A DNA stretch of 38,968 nt from an uncultured Clostridia bacterium (GTDB lineage: Bacteria > Bacillota > Dehalobacteriia > UBA4068): positions 1 to 38,968 of the forward strand of contig CALYAP010000013.1 of assembly GCA_944393575.1 (NCBI GenBank), written 5' to 3'. This document shows, piece by piece, positions 1-7,342 of this stretch. Under the pieces are notes generated by a model that saw only the letters and a list, made by a program, of their open reading frames with translations, searched no databases and was not told where the DNA came from. The position numbers and the translations under genes are program-made. How positions within the stretch are numbered: position 1 is the stretch's first letter; every line of letters starts with the position of its first letter.

Positions 1-64
1 GTCTTCTTCTGCATTATCCAAAACGATAAGCCAACTATATCCAAAAATCACCCCATAGTATAAC

Positions 65-95
65 AAAGGGCCGCTTTAATAGAAGCCCTTTTATT
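65..95 (+). terminator. Rho-independent terminator of an off-window gene
   Basis: A 7-bp stem (AAAGGGC at 65-71, GCCCTTT at 85-91) is followed on the plus strand by a T-rich tail. It best fits the end of a plus-strand gene lying left of the window. On the minus strand the T tail is weaker, but it could also end the radical SAM gene. Nothing else is seen in bases 1-138. Confidence 0.6.
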
Positions 96-138
96 TTGGC
101 AATATAAAATTAACAGGATACAAAATCATCTATAACTC

Positions 139-1053
139 TTACATATGGTCAAAATCCTTGCTATGAATCTTCTCCGGATCCATCGAGCAAATGATCTCAT
201 CCATTTTTTCCAAAACTAGCTCTTTATCCTCAGTCCATCTCGCAACCAAGGGCAAGATATTAGAAAAATGATTTCCATAGACCAGGCAATTCTCTACTGT
301 TAAATTTTTCAGCAACAGCCGCTCTTCCAAAATGGTTTTCCAAGGGGGCAGCTGATGAAAACGCCCGGCTTGGATATCCGCAAGCATGGTAGTCCCCTTC
401 TCCGGAGAAAGAGTCATCAAGCGGATCGATTTAGGATGCACCTGATTATAAAACTCCGCTGTTTTGGTCGCATGTTCCCAGGCGAGCTCTTCGCCGCCCA
501 GACCTATAATAGAGCTTAAGGAATAGGTTAATCCGACTTCATCAAGCAGCTGCAGCGCCTTTAACATCTGTGCAGTATTTTCACCTTTTTTGCAGTTTTT
601 CAGCACTTGGTCGCTGCCGGACTCGATGCCAACATAAATAGAGCTAACGCCCAAATTTTTAAGTGTGGTCAAATCAGCATGGCCCTTTTGCAGAATCTCC
701 ACCGCGCGGCCATACATATTAATATGCTCTACCTGCGGCAGCAGCTCATGCACTGCCTGCAAAATAGCTACCAGATGTTGCGTCGGCAGCACTAAACAAT
801 TCTCGCCGACAAAAAAGAGCTCTTTCTTATGCTTATTCTCCGGCAGAGAGGCCAGAATCGCGATTTTTTCCTCTACTTCTGCCAGCGGATAAGCTTTAAA
901 ACGATGATGCGCCTGTTCGCGGCAAAAAGTACACTCAGAATAAGAACAACCCACAGCAACCTGCAGGAGGATACTCTCGCTTTCTGGCGGCGGACGATAG
1001 ATGATCTCATCACTATACAGTTTATAACTTAATTCCGGGTCTATCATAGTCAT
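139..1053 (-). CDS. Radical SAM protein of unknown substrate
   Basis: A 304-residue protein with a radical SAM cluster motif near the N-terminus. The cysteines are Cys36, Cys41 and Cys44, a CX4CX2C spacing rather than the usual CX3CX2C. This fits a family of stand-alone radical SAM proteins that begin with a YRPP segment, seen here at residues 19-22. The glycine-rich SAM-binding segment (VGIESGSD) is present mid-protein. These enzymes bind a [4Fe-4S] cluster and cleave S-adenosylmethionine; the substrate cannot be told from sequence. I chose the ATG at 1053 because AAGGAGG sits six bases before it. The longer reading to 1143 has no ribosome site. It stands alone, separated from cysK by a strong terminator. 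Confidence 0.8.
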   Translation of the reverse strand: MTMIDPELSYKLYSDEIIYRPPPESESILLQVAVGCSYSECTFCREQAHHRFKAYPLAEVEEKIAILASLPENKHKKELFFVGENCLVLPTQHLVAILQAVHELLPQVEHINMYGRAVEILQKGHADLTTLKNLGVSSIYVGIESGSDQVLKNCKKGENTAQMLKALQLLDEVGLTYSLSSIIGLGGEELAWEHATKTAEFYNQVHPKSIRLMTLSPEKGTTMLADIQAGRFHQLPPWKTILEERLLLKNLTVENCLVYGNHFSNILPLVARWTEDKELVLEKMDEIICSMDPEKIHSKDFDHM

Positions 1054-1161
1054 AATGAGCCTCCTTTCCGTAGCCAGATAAATAGCTTTATTGTTACTTA
1101 TATTATAGCAATTTCCCCTAAATAAGTAAATGATGTCAGGCAAACATTAGCAAATCCTCAT

Positions 1162-1185
1162 AAAAAAACGCCAGTTGGACCGGCG
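1162..1185 (-). terminator. Terminator after cysK
   Basis: On the minus strand a 7-bp GC-rich stem (CGCCGGT / ACTGGCG, one G-T wobble, loop CCA) is followed directly by seven T. It lies about 50 bases past the cysK stop and is a textbook intrinsic terminator. Confidence 0.88.
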
Positions 1186-1236
1186 CTTAATTATATTTTT
1201 TCATTACTTACTGATATATTTGTTCAAATAGTTATG

Positions 1237-2163
1237 TTAATCAAAAAGTGGTGTGCTATAGTATCTCTCCGCAGTATCAGGCAGCAGGGTTACCACTGTC
1301 TTACCCTTGCCCAATTTTTTGGCCAGTTTTAAGGCGCCAGCGACATTAGTACCGCTGGAGAGACCGCACATCAGCCCTTCCAAGCGGGCCAGGTCTTTGG
1401 TTGTCTGCACCGCTTCTTCATCTGAAATAATCTCTACTCTATCATAGATATTGACATTGAGATTAGCCGGAATCAAGCCATCGCCAATGCCCATCTGGAT
1501 ATGGGTAGTGATGCTGCCGCCGGAAAGAATAGCGGCATTCTTAGGCTCCAGCGCCCAAATCTCGATCTGTGGATAAACAGCCTTCAACACCTCACCGATG
1601 CCGGAGAGGCTGCCTCCGGTACCGATACCAGCACAGAAGCCATGAATCGGTTTACCAGCTTGCTCGATGATTTCCGGAGCGGTCTGCAAACGGTGCACCT
1701 CCGGATTAGCCGGGTTTTCAAATTGCTGCGGCACAAAAACGTTAGGATTCTCCTTAGCCATCCGCATAGCTGTTTGGAGGCACTCATCGATAGCTGCGCC
1801 GATATCGCCTTTATCCTCAATGATAATGACCTCAGCACCATAATTCTGTATCAATTTTCTCCGTTCTTCACTAACAGAAGAAGGCATGACGATCACTGCC
1901 TTATAACCGCGCACAGCAGCTACTAAAGCCAGGCCGATACCCTGATTACCGCTGGTGGGTTCGCAGATGATCGTATCTGGTCCGATAAGCCCCTTTTTCT
2001 CAGCATCTAAAATCATGTTATAAGCAGTCCTGGTTTTGATCGAGCCGCCGATATTCACCGCCTCAAATTTGACCAAAATCTCGGCATCATCAGGTCCGGG
2101 CATGCGGTTGAGCCGGATCAGCGGGGTATTGCCAATAGCTTCTAAAACATTATTATAAATCAT
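1237..2163 (-). CDS. cysK: Cysteine synthase family PLP enzyme
   Basis: A 308-residue fold-type II PLP enzyme of the O-acetylserine sulfhydrylase/cystathionine beta-synthase family, expected to make L-cysteine from an activated serine and sulfide in the cytoplasm. The start IGNTPLIRLN, the substrate loop PTSGN, the phosphate loop GIGTGGSLSG and the C-terminal SSGTN are all visible. The PLP lysine lies in GGSIKTR, where classical CysK has GGSxKDR, and the Asn loop reads PTSGNQG rather than PTSGNTG. Length is normal. A GGAGC ribosome site precedes the ATG. It is probably cotranscribed behind the small RHH gene, 85 bases upstream. The motif changes leave the exact donor (O-acetylserine or O-phosphoserine) and the sulfur acceptor open. 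Confidence 0.85.
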   Translation of the reverse strand: MIYNNVLEAIGNTPLIRLNRMPGPDDAEILVKFEAVNIGGSIKTRTAYNMILDAEKKGLIGPDTIICEPTSGNQGIGLALVAAVRGYKAVIVMPSSVSEERRKLIQNYGAEVIIIEDKGDIGAAIDECLQTAMRMAKENPNVFVPQQFENPANPEVHRLQTAPEIIEQAGKPIHGFCAGIGTGGSLSGIGEVLKAVYPQIEIWALEPKNAAILSGGSITTHIQMGIGDGLIPANLNVNIYDRVEIISDEEAVQTTKDLARLEGLMCGLSSGTNVAGALKLAKKLGKGKTVVTLLPDTAERYYSTPLFD

Positions 2164-2248
2164 ATAGATAGCTCCTTTGATTGCTAAATATCATCGCGAA
2201 TCTCAAAAAGAAAGCCGCCCATGCGGTAAAAGATCCGTGGTTATTATC

Positions 2249-2446
2249 TTATTCCTCAATAATGGTATGGGTTACGCCAAAGTCAAGGATAATATTGATC
2301 AACTCATTGCGGGAACGGTTGCTTTTGAGCGCTAGATCGTCTAAAGCAGCCACCGTATCTTCTTTGATCCGTACAGAAAAGGTTTTATACCCATCTTCCC
2401 CGCGTGCAGTGTCTCTTTTAGCGATTCTGATAATATCATCGTTCAT
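2249..2446 (-). CDS. Ribbon-helix-helix (CopG/Arc-type) regulator
   Basis: A 65-residue protein whose central part (KTFSVRIKEDTVAALDDLALKS) and following NRSRNELI read as a ribbon-helix-helix DNA-binding fold: a beta strand with alternating polar residues, then two helices. The ATG at 2446 is chosen because GAGGTG lies six bases before it; a GTG at 2455 falls within that ribosome site. It precedes cysK on the same strand. A perfect 8-bp inverted repeat stands about 50 bases upstream and is a plausible operator. Such proteins are either autorepressors or antitoxins. No toxin gene is adjacent, so a regulator of cysK is more likely, by inference. Confidence 0.7.
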   Translation of the reverse strand: MNDDIIRIAKRDTARGEDGYKTFSVRIKEDTVAALDDLALKSNRSRNELINIILDFGVTHTIIEE

Positions 2447-2492
2447 GGCTTTCACCTCAGAGGTTAGTTTACCGAAATAAGCCTAAAAATCA

Positions 2493-2514
2493 TATGTTAT
2501 AATCATATAACATA
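2493..2514. promoter_or_regulatory. Inverted repeat, likely RHH operator
   Basis: The perfect arms TATGTTAT (2493-2500) and ATAACATA (2507-2514) are separated by six bases. The site lies in the upstream region of the RHH-cysK pair, where a minus-strand promoter should be. Binding by the RHH protein is inferred. Confidence 0.5.
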
Positions 2515-2657
2515 AACATGTTTTCTAACTTCAAGAGACTGTTTCCTGCTGAGAAGCTTACAATTAATATTAGCAAGCAATTATTCTTTACATCACCATG
2601 CTTACTATAATACAATAACAAGGGAACACGTCAAAATTTTAATTTTTTCTTTATTCC

Positions 2658-2686
2658 TTGGCCAGAATTATTTGTTATGATATATT
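2658..2686 (+). promoter_or_regulatory. Candidate vanRS promoter
   Basis: TTGGCC (2658-2663) and TATATT (2681-2686) are separated by 17 bases, about 55 bases before vanR. A TTGACA also occurs at 2698-2703 but has no -10 at the right distance. Confidence 0.5.
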
Positions 2687-2740
2687 TACCATTTTTGTTG
2701 ACAATAAATATACTAGTGCTTTTGGGGAAGGAGTTCTACT

Positions 2741-3436
2741 ATGGCTAATATCATGATCGTCGACGATGAAATAGAGATCCTGGACTTGATCGAGGTCTAT
2801 CTGCAAAATGCCGGACACAATGCTATCAAATACAATCACCCAGCCCAGGCACTGGAAAATGACCTTAGCCATATTGATCTTGCCGTACTCGACGTGATGA
2901 TGCCGGATATCGATGGCTTTTCCCTCTGCCGTCAGCTTCGGGATAAGGGCTATACCTTCCCGATCATTATGCTGACTGCCAAGGACGATGATAAGGATAA
3001 GATCAATGGACTAGTACTAGGCGCTGACGATTATATGGTCAAGCCCTTCAATCCGCAGGAATTAGTGGCGCGGATCGGCGCCCAACTGCGCCGTATCACT
3101 AAATATTCGGCAGCTGATGCCAATGGACATGCCAGTGGCATTTATGATATCAATGGTTTAGTGGTCAACGAGGACGCCCATACTTGTACTCTTTATGGTA
3201 AAAAAATCGACCTTACCCCCATCGAATTTGGGATCCTGCTGCTTTTGTGCAAAAACCGCGGCAAAGTAATGAGCAGCGAAACCATTTTCGAAACCGTCTG
3301 GGGAGAAAAATATCTGGATAGCAATAATACTGTTATCGTACATGTGCAAAATCTCCGGCATAAGCTGGAGGATACCGGCAAACGCAAAAAATTCATTCAA
3401 ACAGTCTGGGGAGTGGGGTATAAAATAAATGAGTAA
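2741..3436 (+). CDS. vanR: VanR-type response regulator
   Basis: A 231-residue OmpR/PhoB-family response regulator. The receiver domain (residues 1-115) shows the acidic pair Asp8-Asp9, the phosphoacceptor Asp51 in VLDVMMP, Thr79 and Lys101 in VKPF. The C-terminal winged helix (about 135-231) ends with the typical HVQNLRHKLE recognition helix and TVWGVGYKI. It should be phosphorylated by the adjacent histidine kinase and activate the vanW-G-XY-T genes. AAGGAG precedes the ATG. Its last codons overlap the vanS start by eight bases, implying translational coupling. The van label rests on the neighbours; the protein alone would be called an OmpR-type regulator. Confidence 0.88.
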   Translation: MANIMIVDDEIEILDLIEVYLQNAGHNAIKYNHPAQALENDLSHIDLAVLDVMMPDIDGFSLCRQLRDKGYTFPIIMLTAKDDDKDKINGLVLGADDYMVKPFNPQELVARIGAQLRRITKYSAADANGHASGIYDINGLVVNEDAHTCTLYGKKIDLTPIEFGILLLLCKNRGKVMSSETIFETVWGEKYLDSNNTVIVHVQNLRHKLEDTGKRKKFIQTVWGVGYKINE

Positions 3437-4505
3437 ATATAAAACCGGCTATCTGAAAGCCTTTGCCCGGGCTATACTGGTTCTCATACTGACAGTACTT
3501 GCCTCGATCCTGGCCGGCATTTTAGTCGCCGACCTGCTCGATTATCTATCCCGCAATACCAATAGTTTTCTCTGGCCATCGCTCTTTCAGTTTCTTTCCA
3601 ATTATCGGGTGCTAGTGGTCACCTGCATATGTATCTTAGCGGTAGTGATCTTTTCCAACTGGATCTTTGCCCCGGTATTCAATAGCTTTGCATCACTGGT
3701 ATCGGACAATCTCCAGGTCTCTGAAGAGGAAGGTCTAAAACCGCCTAAATTGCCTAAAGCTTTTAAAGAAGTTGAGGCGACGCTTAAAGACATCAATAAA
3801 GAGCTGCGTCTGTGGAAATATGCGGTGCGTGAAGCCGAACAGCGCAAGGACGATCTAGTGGTCTCCTTGGCTCACGATATCCGCACCCCGCTGACTTCGA
3901 TCCTAGGCTATATGGAGCTGATTCATGATAACCCGGAACTGCCGGAAGAAACACGGCAAAAATATGCGGGGATCGCCCTACGTAAAGCCAACCGCATGCT
4001 CTCGCTGGTAGAAGAGCTGTTCGAAGTTACCCGTTTCAAAATCGGCCGCATCGAGCTAGAGCGAACCAATATCAGCGCTGAAATGTTGATTCTCCAGCTG
4101 ACAGAAGAATTGATGCCGCTGCTGCGGCGTAAAAATATTGAGATCAGCGTGGATAATCAAGGCGTTTTCGATATTTTTGTCGATCCGGATAAAATGGCCC
4201 GCGCCCTGGATAATATCCTGGTCAATGCCGCCAATTATACACCGGAAGGCGAAAAGATCATGGTCACGCTTGATAAATATGCCGACCGCTCACGTATCAG
4301 GATCGCCAACACGGGCATGGATATCCCACAGGAAAAACTGGATCGCTTCTTTGAAAAGTTCTATCGTGCTGATGAAGCTAGGCAAAGCGGCACCGGTGGC
4401 AGTGGGCTGGGACTGGCGATCGCCAAAAACATTATCGAAGCCCATGGCGGCAGCATCACTGTTAGCAATGCCAATAAAATCACTACTTTTACCATTATCT
4501 GCTAG
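3429..4505 (+). CDS. vanS: VanS-type sensor histidine kinase
   Basis: A 358-residue membrane histidine kinase. Two membrane segments (about residues 14-36 and 60-80) flank a short external loop of roughly 25 residues. The H box SLAHDIRTPLTS carries the phospho-His149. The N box (DNILVNAANYTPEG), the G boxes (GSGLGLAI) and an F box (DRFFEKFYRAD) follow. The small external loop matches VanS of D-Ala-D-Ser clusters, which sense glycopeptide or the resulting cell-wall damage. It is translationally coupled to vanR. Confidence 0.88.
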   Translation: MSKYKTGYLKAFARAILVLILTVLASILAGILVADLLDYLSRNTNSFLWPSLFQFLSNYRVLVVTCICILAVVIFSNWIFAPVFNSFASLVSDNLQVSEEEGLKPPKLPKAFKEVEATLKDINKELRLWKYAVREAEQRKDDLVVSLAHDIRTPLTSILGYMELIHDNPELPEETRQKYAGIALRKANRMLSLVEELFEVTRFKIGRIELERTNISAEMLILQLTEELMPLLRRKNIEISVDNQGVFDIFVDPDKMARALDNILVNAANYTPEGEKIMVTLDKYADRSRIRIANTGMDIPQEKLDRFFEKFYRADEARQSGTGGSGLGLAIAKNIIEAHGGSITVSNANKITTFTIIC

Positions 4506-4585
4506 CCAGCTAATATAGCTTCATCAGATATTTAGTTTCTCTTTATCAAATCTTCTTTTTTTACATATCAGCGCTTAATAAACGG

Positions 4586-4609
4586 CTTATTCTGTAGCTC
4601 TACAATAAG
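4586..4609 (+). promoter_or_regulatory. Possible VanR-activated promoter before vanW
   Basis: An imperfect inverted repeat, CTTATT..GTAG / CTAC..AATAAG (two-base asymmetry), lies between vanS and vanW. TACAAT at 4601-4606 can act as a -10 box with no good -35, as expected for an activator-dependent promoter. VanR binding is inferred. Confidence 0.35.
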
Positions 4610-4670
4610 AGTATCAGGATAAGTCGTTTTGTTACGGCAATTATTTTTGACAGATAAGGAAGTGATGTTG

Positions 4671-5525
4671 ATGAGCAGAAAAAGATTGACCCAAATATTC
4701 CCCTGGCTACTGCCCTGGCGCAAAAAACAGCGCCGATGGTTCTTCTATCTAAAAATGCGCTTTGATAAAAGACGCTATGCCAAAACGCTAGCCACTGATA
4801 AGATGCTACCTTATCAGCTTTTTTCCAGCAGCTGCGCTCTTTATAACCACTCCACCGGCTTTTCCATGACCTATCAGGAAAATAAGGTTTTTAACCTCAA
4901 GCTGGTGGCCAAACAAATGGACGGGCTGCTAATCTACCCGGGAGAGACTTTCTCTTTCTGGCAATTAGCTCGCTATGCCGATAAACACACGCCATATAAA
5001 GATGGGCTAACAGTTGAAAATGGCAAGCTGACCGTATCTCCAGGAGGCGGGCTCTGTCAGATGAGCAATTCTCTCTTTTGGCTCTTTCTCCACACTCCCC
5101 TGACCATCATTGAACGTCATGGCCATGGGGTCAAGGAATTCCCTGAGCCTAATAATGATGAAATCAAAGGCGTCGATGCCACTATTGCTGAGGGCTGGCT
5201 TGACCTAAAGGTGACTAATAATACTGACAACACCTACCAGATACGCATCAGCTTTGATGAGGCCCAAATCACTACCAGCATCTATTCCCTGCATCATCCG
5301 CAGCTACGTTATGAAGTAAACAATGGCGAGCTTCACTACTGGCAGCAGGGTGACACTATCCAGGAAGAGATTGCTGTAGTGCGTCAGGCCTATGATTATG
5401 ACAGCCAAGAGCCTATGGGCCAAGAGCTACTTTATACCAATCAATGTATTATCACCTATCAACTGCCTGAAGGAACTATCATCTCAAGAAAGGAGCCTAC
5501 ACATGAACAAGTCACAACAGCATAA
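4671..5525 (+). CDS. vanW: VanW family protein
   Basis: A 284-residue protein with the VanW domain. The conserved block runs from NHSTGF through YPGETFSFW to the glycine-rich GGGLCQMSN and the HGHGVKEF segment. A basic, hydrophobic N-terminus may contact the membrane. VanW proteins accompany VanB- and VanG-type clusters, but their biochemical role is unknown. I prefer the ATG at 4671, ten bases after AAGGAAG; an ATG at 4665 and a TTG at 4629 are in frame but less well placed. The end overlaps vanG by 23 bases. Confidence 0.88.
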   Translation: MSRKRLTQIFPWLLPWRKKQRRWFFYLKMRFDKRRYAKTLATDKMLPYQLFSSSCALYNHSTGFSMTYQENKVFNLKLVAKQMDGLLIYPGETFSFWQLARYADKHTPYKDGLTVENGKLTVSPGGGLCQMSNSLFWLFLHTPLTIIERHGHGVKEFPEPNNDEIKGVDATIAEGWLDLKVTNNTDNTYQIRISFDEAQITTSIYSLHHPQLRYEVNNGELHYWQQGDTIQEEIAVVRQAYDYDSQEPMGQELLYTNQCIITYQLPEGTIISRKEPTHEQVTTA

Positions 5526-6570
5526 ACCCAATATCGCCATCATCTTTGGTGGGCGCTCCGGTGAATACGGAGTATCTTTGCAATCAGCCACCGCGGTCAT
5601 CAAGGCGATTGATACCAATAAATATCAGCCAATCTTAATAGGCATCACCAGAGCTGGTGAATGGTTCCGTTTCAATGGGGATACCGACAAAATTGCTGAT
5701 GATACCTGGCATAACGATAATGATTGTGTTCATGCCTGCATCTTACCCTGCCGCACCATCCATGGAATGCTGGATCTGGATAATCATACTCCGCTGCGGT
5801 TAGATGCGGCAATGCCGGTAATGCATGGCAAATATGGCGAAGACGGCACTGTTCAAGGGCTGCTGGAGCTGGCTGGTATTCCGATCATCGGCTGCACAAC
5901 CATGAGCAGCGCCCTGTGTATGGATAAAGTCCGCTCCCATTCGGTAGTCAGCGCCGCTGGTATCGATATTCCCTGGGGAGTGGTCATCGATTCCCCAGCT
6001 GATATCGCTGCTGCCCTAGATCAGGCCGCAGCGCTACGTTATCCGCTTTTTGTTAAACCCGTAAGAGCAGGATCTTCGCTAGGCGTAAGCTGTGTCCGGT
6101 CTCAGATAGAACTATCTCAGGCAGTGGAAAGAGCCTTTAAAATTGACGACCAAGTCATCATCGAAGAAATGGTTGAAGGCTTTGAGGTTGGCTGCGCCAT
6201 TATGGGCAAAGGGAATGATTCGATTATCGGTGAGGTCGATGAGATTGAACTGACTGGTGATTTCTTTGATTTCACTGAGAAATACACCCTGGAAACAGCG
6301 CAGATTCATCTGCCGGCCAGACTTTCAGAGCAGACAACAGCTAAGGTTAAGCAAACGGCCCTGCGCATCTATAAAGCCCTGGGTTGCTCAGGATTCGCCC
6401 GAGTAGACATGTTTATCACCCCTGATGAACAGATCGTCTTCAATGAAGTTAACACCATTCCCGGCTTCACTAGTCATAGCCGCTATCCGCGGATGATGGA
6501 AGCCATTGGCTACAGTTTTGCAACCCTGATCAATCACTTGATCGAGATGGGAGTGAAACAGGGATGCTAA
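5503..6570 (+). CDS. vanG: D-alanine--D-serine ligase VanG
   Basis: A 355-residue ATP-grasp ligase that joins D-Ala to D-Ser, giving peptidoglycan precursors with low vancomycin affinity. The N-terminal IFGGRSGEYGVS, the ATP-grasp KPVRAGSSLGVS, the omega loop with Glu259-Lys260-Tyr261 (the EKY typical of D-Ala-D-Ser ligases; D-Ala-D-Lac ligases carry a different loop) and the C-terminal FNEVNTIPGFTSHSRYP are all clear. The segment around EKYTL and GCSGF resembles VanG as I remember it. The ATG at 5503, ten bases after AGGAG, is preferred over a longer reading that begins inside vanW. Overlaps with vanW and vanXY indicate one transcript. Confidence 0.93.
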   Translation: MNKSQQHKPNIAIIFGGRSGEYGVSLQSATAVIKAIDTNKYQPILIGITRAGEWFRFNGDTDKIADDTWHNDNDCVHACILPCRTIHGMLDLDNHTPLRLDAAMPVMHGKYGEDGTVQGLLELAGIPIIGCTTMSSALCMDKVRSHSVVSAAGIDIPWGVVIDSPADIAAALDQAAALRYPLFVKPVRAGSSLGVSCVRSQIELSQAVERAFKIDDQVIIEEMVEGFEVGCAIMGKGNDSIIGEVDEIELTGDFFDFTEKYTLETAQIHLPARLSEQTTAKVKQTALRIYKALGCSGFARVDMFITPDEQIVFNEVNTIPGFTSHSRYPRMMEAIGYSFATLINHLIEMGVKQGC

Positions 6571-7340
6571 AACTGAAATTATCATCCGCCAAATCCTGCT
6601 GCGGAACATTGATCCTGGTCAATCAGCAACATCCACTACCGGACAATGCAGGTCAGCTCCATCTGGATAAATGCGCAGAAAAGCTGGTACAGGTTATGCC
6701 TAAGCTACCACAGGTGCAGATGCAAAGGATCGCCGCCTGCGAGTTGATGCGCCTGCTTAATCATCTCCACGCAGAGCAGCAGATCCAGCCACTCAGCGGC
6801 TTCCGTTCCCATCAGGAACAGCAAGAACTCTATGCTTCCGCATTAGCAGAGCATGGAGAAGACTTTACTAAGAAATATGTGGCTCTGCCTGGCTGCAGTG
6901 AGCATGAGACCGGGTTGGCTATTGATATGGCATTGATATTACCACAGATCGATCCGCTTACTCCGGCCTTTCCTTATGAGGGCATCTGCCAGCAGTTTCG
7001 CGAGGCAGCGGCTAACTATGGTTTCATTGAACGCTATCCTGAAGGAAAGGAAAATATCACCGGTATTGGTCATGAGCCGTGGCATTTTCGCTATGTTGGC
7101 TCTCCACATGCAGCATTGATAAACGAACAGGGACTGGTGCTCGAAGAATATATGGAACTGCTCCACCTGGCTACTAGCGGAGGAAAAATTTTCTCTCTAC
7201 CGCTGCCAGGTAAGAAGGTGCAGATTTCTTATATCCCAGCAACGGATAATGAGACAATCATCCAACTGCGAGGGAATACCCCTTACTCAATTTCCGGCGA
7301 TAATATGGGGGGATTCATTATTACTGAATGGGAGGGATAA
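6564..7340 (+). CDS. vanXY: D,D-dipeptidase/carboxypeptidase VanXY
   Basis: A 258-residue zinc D,D-peptidase of the VanY/VanX (M15) family. It should hydrolyse D-Ala-D-Ala and remove the terminal D-Ala from pentapeptide precursors, so that the VanG product prevails. The signature SEHETGLAID gives His114 and Asp121, and EPWHFRYV gives Glu171 and His174, completing the zinc site and catalytic base. No signal peptide or N-terminal membrane anchor is seen, in line with cytoplasmic VanXY enzymes. The start overlaps the vanG stop by seven bases. It has an extra C-terminal stretch of about 70 residues after the catalytic core. Confidence 0.9.
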   Translation: MLKLKLSSAKSCCGTLILVNQQHPLPDNAGQLHLDKCAEKLVQVMPKLPQVQMQRIAACELMRLLNHLHAEQQIQPLSGFRSHQEQQELYASALAEHGEDFTKKYVALPGCSEHETGLAIDMALILPQIDPLTPAFPYEGICQQFREAAANYGFIERYPEGKENITGIGHEPWHFRYVGSPHAALINEQGLVLEEYMELLHLATSGGKIFSLPLPGKKVQISYIPATDNETIIQLRGNTPYSISGDNMGGFIITEWEG

Positions 7341-7342
7341 GC

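Noticed and set aside
36-44. CX4CX2C motif of the radical SAM protein (residues 36-44) as a damaged cluster site
   Set aside because: This spacing recurs in a family of stand-alone radical SAM proteins that I recall, so it is not by itself unusual. The coordinates given here are protein residues, not bases.
4138-4518. Second long frame inside vanS (plus strand)
   Set aside because: It is an out-of-frame shadow of the histidine kinase; the vanS frame carries all the kinase motifs.
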